A DNA stretch of 12,379 nt from Gemmatimonadota bacterium. GTDB taxonomy: Bacteria; Latescibacterota; UBA2968; UBA8231. Position 1 is the first letter of the stretch; each line of letters opens with the position of its first letter. Shown here piece after piece: positions 1-6,477 of the stretch. The stretch covers positions 1-12,379 of the forward strand of contig JABHDC010000069.1 in NCBI GenBank assembly GCA_018673255.1. The letters run 5' to 3'. Made by a program: the position numbers and the translations under genes. Below the pieces are notes generated by a model. That model made no database searches, was not told the DNA's origin, and saw nothing but the letters and a program-made list of their open reading frames with translations.

Positions 1-1
1 A

Positions 2-40
2 GGGTCCATGCGGCGTAAGAAGAAACCCGCCGCCTCCTAA
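2..40 (+). CDS. possible C-terminal tail of a gene cut by the window edge
   Basis: The frame entering at base 2 reads GSMRRKKKPAAS and stops at TAA (38-40). A short lysine- and arginine-rich tail followed by a stop is a common way for a bacterial protein to end. A small perfect hairpin (AGCGT, loop CGCT, ACGCT, 49-62) follows about 8 nt after the stop. Only twelve codons are visible, so no family can be named. It may equally be noncoding sequence that is open by chance; the frame starting at base 3 is also open, to 293. Confidence 0.22.
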   Translation, partial: GSMRRKKKPAAS

Positions 41-327
41 CTCCGACCAGCGTCGCTACGCTCCGACAAGTGGACGGAATGGACCGGACCGGGTGGACGG
101 TTTGCGCCGGACTGGATGGACGACATCACCGGAATACGCACTCTACCCGCTCCCGGCAGTTCATGTGTTTTCTACCGTCCGCACCCAGGCGCAGCGCTGC
201 TCGGGAGTTACCGAGAGGTACCTGTCATCGTCGTCTCTCCAAGGCAGCGTAGACACGGACCACGTCATAGGATTCTCCGTCATCGATCGGTGAGGATCAC
301 GGGCTGCAACATGATGGCGCCGGACTC
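41..327. other. gene-poor spacer with a cluster of TGGAC motifs
   Basis: I see no convincing gene here; the short plus-strand frames overlap each other and resemble no family. Bases 71-121 are unusually repetitive, with TGGAC at 71, 80, 94 and 117, plus GGACCGGACC at 81-90. The same words make up the palindromes at 3217-3228 and 3306-3315 upstream of the neighbouring operon. This may be a decayed or accessory binding site, or simply a low-complexity patch. The 3' end of the URO-D-like gene lies directly to the right. Confidence 0.4.
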
Positions 328-1422
328 CTAGAAGCGCAGGTGCCGGATGCGTTCGAGATAGTAACGGTAGTTCTCCAGTGGTGTGTCGGGCGTGATGAGG
401 TGATCGGGCATCAGGATGTACCCCCCTTCCCGCATCAGGGGTATGTGAGCCTCGATCTCTGCATCGATTGCGGCGAAATCCCTCTCAAGGGCGAACTTGT
501 CGTATCCGCCAATCATGAGCATTCCCTTGCCAAAGCGCTGGCGCAGGCGCTCTGGCGTGCCGCCCCAGGTACCTGGCTCGACGGGAAAGAACACGTTGAC
601 GCCGGCGGCCATCCAACTCGGTACCAGGGATTCGATCATGCCGTCAGAGTCGAGACCGAGCAGGTTGACACCGTAGGACTCCAGCTTGTCAGCGATCTTG
701 CGGTACCCCGGGGCCACGCAACGGTCGAAGATGTCGGGACTCACGAGGGGACCTGACTTGCCACAGATGTCCTCCCAGCCGAATCCCATGTCGGGCACGA
801 CTCCCAGGTCCCGGGCAATTGGCAGGGTGAGGTCGAGGCTCCAGCAAGTCAACTCGGCAAGTGTGTTAACCATGTCGGCGTAGACATCGGGGGCGTCGAA
901 CATCAGGTAGCACATGTTCTCGACGCCCATCCAGTTGCGGATCCAGCCCATCAACGAGGCGGTGCGCACGGCGATGGGCAACCCAGAGTCTCTGGCGCCG
1001 ACGATGTCATTCTCGATGTGGGTTGGAATGCGATCGACATGAGGTCGTAGCCGTTCCTTGAAGCGCGGCCAGTCAGCGGCGCTCTTCAGGGAGTGGTCGA
1101 TGTAGTGGGGGATGCAGCTCCTGTGGGTCCAGTCCTGCAGCGTCACGCCAGAGGCGTCGCGGAAGATCCGGTATTCCGGCGTCACCTCCAGCGTTTCCTC
1201 CGGAAACGATGGGTAGATCTGAAGATCGGCCTCTATGCGTGAGAAGAAGGGGACGGCACCAAGAAAGTCGTGCTCGTCAGCCTGTTTTGGCAGGCCCTCT
1301 CCGTACCAGCGCTCACACGTTTCCGGCCAGCCTGCCCAGTGGATGACCGGCATGCGGTCGACGGCGTCGTAGTTCATGGCCTGTTGGAAGATCGAGCGGT
1401 AGTTCATCGTTGTCTTCGGCAT
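328..1422 (-). CDS. uroporphyrinogen decarboxylase (URO-D) superfamily protein, methyltransferase-like
   Basis: This 364-residue protein has the size and layout of the URO-D/MtaA-type TIM-barrel superfamily. Visible hallmarks are the N-terminal RMPVIHWAGW segment, the central GFGWEDICGKSGPLVSP, the GLDSDG strand end (about 256-261), and the C-terminal GGYDKFAL and EGGYILMPDH. It lacks the RQAGRY signature of true heme-pathway HemE, so heme biosynthesis is unlikely. Members of this divergent branch act in corrinoid-linked methyl transfer or have unknown catabolic roles, often beside sugar or aromatic degradation genes. The substrate here cannot be read from sequence. The ATG at 1422 lies 9 nt after the stop of the upstream GH127-like gene, so the two are almost certainly cotranscribed. 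The SD sequence is weak (GGCGGA close to the ATG), which suggests translational coupling. A later in-frame Met (residue 6) is an alternative start. Confidence 0.85.
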   Translation of the reverse strand: MPKTTMNYRSIFQQAMNYDAVDRMPVIHWAGWPETCERWYGEGLPKQADEHDFLGAVPFFSRIEADLQIYPSFPEETLEVTPEYRIFRDASGVTLQDWTHRSCIPHYIDHSLKSAADWPRFKERLRPHVDRIPTHIENDIVGARDSGLPIAVRTASLMGWIRNWMGVENMCYLMFDAPDVYADMVNTLAELTCWSLDLTLPIARDLGVVPDMGFGWEDICGKSGPLVSPDIFDRCVAPGYRKIADKLESYGVNLLGLDSDGMIESLVPSWMAAGVNVFFPVEPGTWGGTPERLRQRFGKGMLMIGGYDKFALERDFAAIDAEIEAHIPLMREGGYILMPDHLITPDTPLENYRYYLERIRHLRF

Positions 1423-1431
1423 TCCGCCATG

Positions 1432-3150
1432 CTAAGGTCGACGAAGTAGAACTCTCGTATGCAACTGACGTGGGTCCTCTTTGGAGCGGAGTGGGTACAT
1501 CGGCAAGGCGCCAGATGTCTCCCGTATTCCTCTCGATACGTCGTGCGTGGTGGTTGTGTGATTGCTGGGCAGTGTGAGGCGGACAGTCTCACCCCAGGCG
1601 CCACAACCGAAAAGGTGATCGGAACGGGCGTTGGTCACGAATCCTGCACGATCGGTTTCGAGGTCAACACACGGGATCGGGTCGCTGAAGCGGTGGGCGA
1701 GTATCCAAGGGCCGTAGAAGAGCACGGCGGAATCGTGTTCGGTCAACTGAGTGATCTGCTCGGGCGGCTGGCGCCATGACGAGGCCCATACCCGGTAACG
1801 GAAGGGGATTGTTAACTCGCCGTCTTCGGGGATATCCCAAACGGTCCTGTCCACGTCCAGCCAGAATGGCGTTGCCAAACGAACGATGCCTGGCGAGGCG
1901 GAAGGTGCGGTCCTGATCTTGAAGCACATGGCGCGATCGTCGCGATCAAGCTTGATGACACCATCACCAAAATCAAAGTCGCCACTGAGGAGGTGCCGGA
2001 CAAGCAATTCGCCCCCCTTCCTGGCCACCATCATGGCCGAAGCAGCCAGCAGCCCAAACGGGCCAAAGGGAGTACAGCACCATGGGGCCTCTATCTGGCA
2101 CATGGGATAGTGGGGCCCGAACTCGGAATGACCAAAACCACCACTGTACTGCTGGTTGAAGAATATCTGATTCTCCAGATTCAGCACTGCCGACTGCAGC
2201 CAGCTCACGTCACCTGTCAGCTCGTGCAGGCGAAGAGTCAAGAGCTCCCAATCGAATAGCGTACAAGCTTCGTCGTAGTGCATCCGGTCCGGGTCGCTGC
2301 GATGCTTCTCGCATTGCACCACACGCTCCGGTGTGCCGCCGGTTTCGAAGCAGTGCAGACTGCGAAAGCGATCAAGTTCGTCGGCCAGTGGTCCGATGTC
2401 TCCGTCGGTGGCATCCAGCCACGCCAACATGCCGCGGCGACAGGTGAGGTACATGTGTGCGTGATCGGCATCCTCAAGTGGCGTAAGAAGCGGAATGAAC
2501 TTGCCCGCCAAGTCCAGATACTTCTGCTCGCCGGACAACCGGTGCAAGGTCACCAGCCCGTCGAGACTGTGGAAATAGCAGGAGCGCGTGACGCCGTAGT
2601 TGTCACGGCCCCCCTCTGTCGTATCCGCCTCTTCCCAGACGTGGAATGTGCGATCGACGAAGTCTCCCAGCCTCCTTGCGGCGGCAGCGACTGTGGTGTC
2701 TCCAAAGGTGATGGCGTATTGCGCGAGGGCCTTCAGCATCCAGCCATTGCCGTAGGCCTTGTGCATGTTGAGAGGCTCCTCTTCAAACGCAATGCTACCA
2801 AAGCTCCCATCGTCGTTCTGCAGATCGAGCAGTTCCGCCACAATCACGCGCAAGTGCTCTGGCGGCGGGCCGTCTGAATGGGCCCAGGTCAGCGCCAGGA
2901 CCCAGCGGCCGGCGATGTCCCCGTGGTAACGCGGGAACTGGCTCCATTGCCCTGCGGCGCCGGAAACCTGGCTGAGTAGATACTCCCGGCTGTAGGGCAG
3001 TTCGTGTTCCAGCCGGTGGATGCAGCGTGTTATCCGATATCCAAGCTCCCCGCGCAGGCGCAGACGCTGCGGTCGGTCGGGGGTGCTTTCCAGGCGTGTG
3101 ATGTTGATCCACGGCGTGTGGAGGGTGTTGAGCTGTGAGACGGATTTCAC
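1432..3150 (-). CDS. GH127-like (DUF1680 type) glycoside hydrolase, probable zinc/cysteine beta-L-arabinofuranosidase-type enzyme
   Basis: The protein is 572 residues long, with an alpha-helical barrel-like N-terminal two-thirds and a beta-rich C-terminal third. The metal/cysteine motif of GH127 is visible: an ETGG segment (269-272), Glu294-x-Cys296 in DEACTLFDW, and the paired Cys358-Cys359 in APWCCTPFGP. In characterised GH127 enzymes these positions bind zinc, and one cysteine of the pair is the nucleophile. It is somewhat shorter than typical family members (about 630-660 residues). There is no signal peptide, so it is probably cytoplasmic and acts on imported oligosaccharides. The start is GTG at 3150, supported by GGAGG with a 6-nt spacer; an ATG further upstream is in another frame. 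It leads an operon with the URO-D-like gene. Palindromic operator-like sites lie 67 and 156 nt upstream. The exact sugar specificity is unknown. Confidence 0.72.
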   Translation of the reverse strand: MKSVSQLNTLHTPWINITRLESTPDRPQRLRLRGELGYRITRCIHRLEHELPYSREYLLSQVSGAAGQWSQFPRYHGDIAGRWVLALTWAHSDGPPPEHLRVIVAELLDLQNDDGSFGSIAFEEEPLNMHKAYGNGWMLKALAQYAITFGDTTVAAAARRLGDFVDRTFHVWEEADTTEGGRDNYGVTRSCYFHSLDGLVTLHRLSGEQKYLDLAGKFIPLLTPLEDADHAHMYLTCRRGMLAWLDATDGDIGPLADELDRFRSLHCFETGGTPERVVQCEKHRSDPDRMHYDEACTLFDWELLTLRLHELTGDVSWLQSAVLNLENQIFFNQQYSGGFGHSEFGPHYPMCQIEAPWCCTPFGPFGLLAASAMMVARKGGELLVRHLLSGDFDFGDGVIKLDRDDRAMCFKIRTAPSASPGIVRLATPFWLDVDRTVWDIPEDGELTIPFRYRVWASSWRQPPEQITQLTEHDSAVLFYGPWILAHRFSDPIPCVDLETDRAGFVTNARSDHLFGCGAWGETVRLTLPSNHTTTTHDVSRGIRETSGALPMYPLRSKEDPRQLHTRVLLRRP

Positions 3151-3157
3151 GTCGATC

Positions 3158-3178
3158 CTCCATCAAGATGGCGATCCT
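3158..3178 (+). repeat. short repeat, copy 1 (ATCAAGATGGC-GATCCT)
   Basis: The bases CTCxATCAAGATGGC followed by GATCCT recur at 4883-4904 with one substitution and one inserted T. On the minus strand this copy overlaps the GH127 ribosome-binding region, where GGAGGATCG occurs twice. The two copies are in the same orientation and bracket the shikimate-dehydrogenase-like gene. Confidence 0.4.
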
Positions 3179-3216
3179 CCCATCCTCGCCTACCCAGCAA
3201 GTAGATACGATTGGAG

Positions 3217-3228
3217 TGGACCGGTCCA
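3217..3228. promoter_or_regulatory. operator-like palindrome TGGACCGGTCCA
   Basis: This is a perfect 12-bp palindrome. The flanks extend the dyad imperfectly (TTGGAG on the left, GTCCATT on the right), giving about 26 bp of partial symmetry with TGGA/TCCA half sites. It lies 67 nt upstream of the GTG start of the GH127-like gene and shares its core with a second palindrome at 3306-3315. Palindromes of this shape are typical of GntR- or LacI-family repressors of sugar catabolism, but no regulator gene lies in the window, so the binding protein is unknown. Confidence 0.5.
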
Positions 3229-3305
3229 GTCCATTCGAAGTAGGGTAACGGCTCGACGGTATAGATCAAGTCTTTTCTTGACGAAGATGACAGGGAAAGT
3301 ACTTT

Positions 3306-3315
3306 GGTCCGGACC
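3306..3315. promoter_or_regulatory. second operator-like palindrome GGTCCGGACC
   Basis: This is a perfect 10-bp palindrome built from the same GGACC/GGTCC half sites as 3217-3228, with the halves in the opposite arrangement. The first bases of the two sites are 89 bp apart. On the minus strand a TTGACC (a -35-like hexamer) lies just upstream of it. A repressor bound here could therefore block transcription of the GH127/URO-D operon, and paired sites would allow looping. No good -10 hexamer can be named. Confidence 0.42.
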
Positions 3316-3780
3316 GGTTAGGGTCAATGTGAAATGCGATATCGAGCAGACCATGGACATGGATGAACCTATCGCCTTCCACCGAGGAAATGACCCGACC
3401 GGGATTGGAGGCGTCACGCTAGCCGGAATCAACGTGGCCTGCCGAATCGGCAATGCTATCTGTATGCCCGGGGATGCTGTCCTCGGGACGCGCCCGGTGT
3501 CCTGTTCGTCCCGCCGCACCCGGCAAATGAGTGTTGTGAGCGTGCGGGGTGAGTACAGCCGCGAGAGATGTTCCAATTCCAGCGAATCCATGAGGGCGCC
3601 TACAGTTCGCACCAGATGGACTCAACGTGGTCGGACGAGATCGGAGCCGACTTCACACAGTGGCGCGGAACGAGCACGCCGGCGGAGCTCCAACATCTTG
3701 AGTGGGGCTGCGAGGATGGCGGTGATGAGAAAACTGATGCTGGTACTCGGCTGTAGGCGCAGGAGAGGGCACTGACGCAG

Positions 3781-4761
3781 GTGCCATGGCAAATGCAACC
3801 GACTCTCGTCGCAACGGCCCACGCGGTGTTCCCAAAACCTCTGACACCCACGATCTACTTCGTAGGTGTCACGACCGGTCACTCATCGATCATGCGAGTC
3901 TTTCCCGCATGGGCGAATCATTTCGGCTTCAGCGCCAGTATCGTGGGCATCGACTGCGATCTGGATGCCGATCCCACTGTGTATCGACGGATCGTCTCCT
4001 TCATCGCGGCGGAAGACCAGGCGGTTGGTGCAATTGTGACAGCACACAAGGTCGGCTTGCTGGACGCCTGTCAGGACATGTTCACTGACCTCGACAGCCA
4101 TGCCGCGTTGCTCAGAGAGGTGAGTGCAATCACGAAGCGTGGTGATCAGTTGGTCGGCCACGCATTCGACGCGGCGACCAGTGGGCGAGCGCTGAATGCC
4201 GCAATAGGAGAGTGCTACTGGCGCGATACGGACGCCGAAGTGCTCTGCCTCGGTGCTGGTGGGGCAGGTACAGCAGTTGTGGCACACCTGCTACAGCGAG
4301 ACGCAGAAGACCGACCCCTGCATATCAGAGTATCTGACCGGGACCCGGCACGGCTCGAAGCAGCTAGCAGAATTCACCACCGAGTCAGCCACGAAGCACC
4401 CGTGACGTTTCATCTGGTTCGAGATGCTTCTGAGAGTGATCATCTCGTCAATGGACTTCGAACGGCGTCGCTTGTGATTAACGCCACCGGCCTGGGTAAA
4501 GATGCTCAAGGCTCACCGCTCACAGCGACCGCCCATTTCCCAGAGCACGGGGTGGTCTGGGATCTGAACTACCGCGGGGATCTTCTCTTCCTCACGCAGG
4601 CCCGGGAGCAGCAGGCATCGAGAGACCTCCGCATCGAGGATGGCTGGGCCTACTTCGTCCACGGATGGGTGCACGGGATCTCGCTTGTCCTTGGAGTCGA
4701 CCTACCACACGAGGGACCGGAGTTTGAGCAGCTGTCTGCGGTTGCGGAAAGATCTAGATAG
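3781..4761 (+). CDS. shikimate/quinate dehydrogenase (AroE)-like NAD(P)-dependent oxidoreductase
   Basis: The 326-residue protein shows the two-domain AroE layout. The N-terminal substrate domain carries TAHK (87-90), equivalent to the TxPHK motif with its catalytic lysine, and FDAATSG (129-135), which supplies the conserved aspartate (Asp130). The Rossmann domain carries GAGGAGTA (158-165) and INATGLG (234-239), the counterpart of NxTPxG. The C-terminal GWxxFVHGWVHG stands where AroE proteins have GxxMLxxQA, and the usual Gln is not evident. With that substitution and its extra length (AroE is about 270-290 residues), it is more likely a paralogue with a different polyol or aromatic-acid substrate than the housekeeping enzyme. 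The GTG start at 3781 follows AGGAGAGGG by 11 nt. An ATG at 3793 is possible, and the conserved fold only begins near residue 23. It is transcribed divergently from the GH127 operon. Confidence 0.78.
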   Translation: MPWQMQPTLVATAHAVFPKPLTPTIYFVGVTTGHSSIMRVFPAWANHFGFSASIVGIDCDLDADPTVYRRIVSFIAAEDQAVGAIVTAHKVGLLDACQDMFTDLDSHAALLREVSAITKRGDQLVGHAFDAATSGRALNAAIGECYWRDTDAEVLCLGAGGAGTAVVAHLLQRDAEDRPLHIRVSDRDPARLEAASRIHHRVSHEAPVTFHLVRDASESDHLVNGLRTASLVINATGLGKDAQGSPLTATAHFPEHGVVWDLNYRGDLLFLTQAREQQASRDLRIEDGWAYFVHGWVHGISLVLGVDLPHEGPEFEQLSAVAERSR

Positions 4762-4762
4762 T

Positions 4763-4839
4763 GGGCTGTCAGCGGGGTGATTGGGGGCAGGTTCAATGAG
4801 CACACGATCACCCATAGGAACGGATAGAATCGACAGCCC
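4763..4839. repeat. nested inverted repeats after the AroE-like gene
   Basis: An outer pair GGGCTGTC (4763-4770) and GACAGCCC (4832-4839) is a perfect 8-bp match. It encloses an inner perfect 7-bp pair GGGTGAT (4775-4781) and ATCACCC (4807-4813). As RNA this could fold into a two-tier stem just after the stop codon at 4761. It has no U-tract, so it is not a standard rho-independent terminator. It may stabilise the 3' end or be a remnant of an element end. Confidence 0.45.
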
Positions 4840-4882
4840 GTCCTTGGCAGCACGGGCCGCGATGCTTTTCTGATCTGGGCCT

Positions 4883-4904
4883 CTCAATCAAGATGGCTGA
4901 TCCT
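4883..4904 (+). repeat. short repeat, copy 2 (ATCAAGATGGCTGATCCT)
   Basis: This is the second copy of the sequence at 3158-3178, in the same orientation, 20 of 22 columns matching with one substitution and one extra T. It lies about 135 bp upstream of the integrase frame. See the separate finding for a possible recombination meaning. Confidence 0.4.
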
Positions 4905-5038
4905 ACTGGTCGAGGAGCAACCAGCTACAAGGGAATCGGGCCATGATCCTGGCGTGTTGTCGGATTCCCAACCCGCAACCAACTCCGATATAAGCCCCCT
5001 TCGTGCCGTGGATCTGAGGAGGGAACGGGCGGGTTGCC

Positions 5039-5932
5039 GTGCTGCGCCAGACCTGCAAACGGCAGTCATTGATGAAGTACCGGTCCGTCGTCGATGGCCA
5101 CATTGTCGGCCGTCTCGGTGATCGCCAGCTAAGCAGTCTGAAGCCCGAAGACGTGGAGCCGCTCGCCGTCGATCTGAGAGATCACCTCGATCCCGGCTAT
5201 CTTCGCCTGGTTGTCAGCCTTTTGCGGCGGATCCTTCGGACCGGTGTGCGCCTTGGTTACCTGAACAACAATCCCGCAGATCTTGCAGAGCCACAGTACC
5301 GCAAGGTCAAAAAGGAAAAGGGGGCCCCTCTGACTCCCGACGAAGGCCAGCAAATGCTCTCCTATGCCAAGGAGCACAAGCCAGAGTGGCACCCTTTCTA
5401 CGTCATTGCCATCCATACGGGCCTGCGTGTCGGTGAACTCCTGGCGATGAAGTGGGAGCACATCGACTGGGATCGCCCGACCTACACAGTAGCTGAGAAC
5501 CTTACCCGCGACCGCGAGTTTGAGGAGCCGAAAACCGCAGAATCCGAGGCACCGGTCCCGCTCTCGGCGGCAGCAATCGATGCCCTAATACAGCAACGGG
5601 CTATCCTTGAGGCGCGTCGACAATGGCACGAACCAGATCTGCGTACGGACCTGGTCTCCGCCAACTCCCGCGGGAAGCCTAACGATTACGCATCGGTTAT
5701 GTACAAGGTCTTCAAGCCGCTGCTAAAGGCGGCCGTAGTGCGAGACATCAACTTCCACGGCCTGCGTCATACGTGCGCCTCCTTGCTGATCGCTTCGGGA
5801 GCCAGCATGAAAGATGTCCAGGGGCACCTGAGGCACTCACGGATCGAGATAACGATGAACACCTACGCCCATCTCTATCCAGATTCCCAGGCTGCCACAG
5901 CCGACAGGCTGGACGCTCTATTGGCCGGGTGA
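5039..5932 (+). CDS. tyrosine recombinase / phage-type integrase, N-terminally short
   Basis: A 297-residue member of the lambda-integrase family, which cuts and rejoins DNA through a tyrosine-DNA intermediate. The catalytic set is intact: Arg130 in HTGLRVGE, Lys165 in the beta-hairpin, His240-x-x-Arg243 in HGLRHT, His266 in LRHS, and nucleophile Tyr276 in NTYAHLY. Residues 10-80 form the SAM-like core-binding domain (KYRSVV, LGDRQL). Most relatives with this core carry a further 60-90 residue arm-type DNA-binding domain in front. Here the frame is closed by TGA at 5015-5017, and only a weakly supported GTG at 5039 is available (GAGGAGGG lies about 16 nt upstream). The gene may therefore be a 5'-truncated remnant, or a compact Xer-like form. 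It probably marks an old integration event next to the toxin-antitoxin and IS genes. Confidence 0.85.
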   Translation: MLRQTCKRQSLMKYRSVVDGHIVGRLGDRQLSSLKPEDVEPLAVDLRDHLDPGYLRLVVSLLRRILRTGVRLGYLNNNPADLAEPQYRKVKKEKGAPLTPDEGQQMLSYAKEHKPEWHPFYVIAIHTGLRVGELLAMKWEHIDWDRPTYTVAENLTRDREFEEPKTAESEAPVPLSAAAIDALIQQRAILEARRQWHEPDLRTDLVSANSRGKPNDYASVMYKVFKPLLKAAVVRDINFHGLRHTCASLLIASGASMKDVQGHLRHSRIEITMNTYAHLYPDSQAATADRLDALLAG

Positions 5933-6010
5933 GCGAGGTGAATGTCAGGACGGCATGCCCACAGCGCCGGGAGCGGGCGCCACTGGTAAAGCTCTGGTAA
6001 CGGTGGAGCC

Positions 6011-6076
6011 TATGAACGGGTATGAACCCGGTGCCCTCCACCTCCGGTAGTTCCACCCAGTTCACACCCGCTCATA
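6011..6076. repeat. imperfect inverted repeat downstream of the integrase
   Basis: TATGAACGGGTATGAA (6011-6026) is matched in inverted orientation by TTCACACCCGCTCATA (6061-6076) at 14 of 16 positions. TATGAAC is itself repeated directly within the left arm (6011 and 6021). The placement about 80 nt after the recombinase stop fits recombinase-binding or att-site DNA, but no core exchange site can be defined from one copy. Confidence 0.4.
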
Positions 6077-6137
6077 CAGACTGATCGGAACTTCAACTTC
6101 TGATTGCCCAAACAGCCCTATGTGAGGGCAAACCTTT

Positions 6138-6154
6138 GCAAGAGAGTGTCTTGC
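6138..6154. repeat. small perfect hairpin GCAAGA / TCTTGC
   Basis: This is a 6-bp perfect stem with a GAGTG loop in the spacer between the integrase and the antitoxin. It has no following U-tract and its role is unknown. Confidence 0.3.
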
Positions 6155-6166
6155 TCGGTTCCTTTG

Positions 6167-6214
6167 GTAAGGGAAAAATAAATTGCCTTACTCTGCGAAT
6201 TGGGTAATGTAGAG
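6167..6214 (+). promoter_or_regulatory. candidate promoter/operator of the toxin-antitoxin pair
   Basis: Two inverted-repeat pairs stand directly upstream of the antitoxin: GTAAGG (6167-6172) with CCTTAC (6186-6191), and CTCTGC with GTAGAG (6191-6214, 5 of 6 matching). A -35-like TTGCCT at 6184 is followed 17 nt later by a poor -10-like AATGTA. VapB-type antitoxins usually repress their own operon by binding inverted repeats in the promoter, and these would be the natural candidates. The promoter hexamers are weak, so this is tentative. Confidence 0.35.
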
Positions 6215-6236
6215 CAAGCGTGTGAAAGGAGCCGCA

Positions 6237-6476
6237 ATGTCTATCACCACGGTGACCAGCAAGGGACAGATCTCGATACCGGCCCGAATCCGCAAACATC
6301 TCGGGATCGAGAAGGGGACCCAACTTTTTGTTGAGGAGCGGGGTCAGGAGATTGTGTTGAAGCCACTGACGACCGAACACCTGGATCGTATGGCCGGTAT
6401 CCTTGACGGTCAGACCAAGCTGTCTGACAAACTGCTGCGTGAGAGGGCTGCGGACAGGAAGGGCGAGGATCGCTGA
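6237..6476 (+). CDS. vapB: AbrB/MazE/SpoVT-fold antitoxin (VapB type)
   Basis: A 79-residue protein with an N-terminal swapped-hairpin DNA-binding domain of the AbrB family: TTVTSKGQISIPARIRKHLG (4-23), then GTQLFVEERGQEIVLKP. The C-terminal 30 residues are charged and would wrap around the toxin. I chose ATG at 6237 because AAAGGAG (6225-6231) lies 5 nt ahead; a GTG at 6222 precedes that site and is unlikely. The stop codon is 1 nt before the GTG of the toxin gene, so the pair is translationally coupled. It should neutralise the PIN toxin and autorepress the operon. Confidence 0.88.
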   Translation: MSITTVTSKGQISIPARIRKHLGIEKGTQLFVEERGQEIVLKPLTTEHLDRMAGILDGQTKLSDKLLRERAADRKGEDR

Positions 6477-6477
6477 C

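Larger units (their letters stand above)
3151..3780. other. 630-bp intergenic region between divergent genes, with operator-like palindromes
   Basis: This region separates the minus-strand GH127/URO-D operon from the plus-strand shikimate-dehydrogenase-like gene. Several open frames cross it on both strands (for example 3190-3612 minus and 3568-3756 plus). None has a good ribosome site together with a recognisable domain, so I annotate no gene. The part nearest the operon (3215-3320) holds two related palindromes. The part near 3780 has AGGAGAGGG (3761-3769), a plausible ribosome site for the plus-strand gene. The middle (3330-3750) may be a decayed gene. Confidence 0.5.
5933..6236. other. 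intergenic spacer rich in inverted repeats between integrase and toxin-antitoxin genes
   Basis: This spacer has no supported gene. It contains a hairpin with outer stem GGTGGAG/CTCCACC and inner stem CGGG/CCCG (6002-6042). It also holds a longer imperfect inverted repeat (6011-6026 against 6061-6076), the stem GCAAGA/TCTTGC (6138-6154), and paired motifs just before the antitoxin. The block downstream of the recombinase could be its attachment or arm-site region. No complete tRNA gene can be folded from it. Confidence 0.45.

Noticed and set aside
3190..3775. Overlapping open frames on both strands in the 3151-3780 intergenic region
   Set aside because: They overlap each other in several frames, lack a good ribosome site and show no recognisable domain; they may be relics, but none can be called as a gene.
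4702..4887. Minus-strand frame of 61 residues starting at TTG (KSIAARAAKDGLSILSVPMG region)
   Set aside because: Codon use looks coding-like over 4760-4887, but the frame starts right after a stop codon without a ribosome site, then runs antisense into the AroE-like gene; at best it is a fragment.
6002..6045. tRNA- or tmRNA-like 3' end (GGTGGAG...CTCCACC with a T-arm-like CGGG/CCCG hairpin)
   Set aside because: The loop lacks the TTCGA sequence, and no D or anticodon arm can be fitted between the stems; it is treated as an inverted repeat only.
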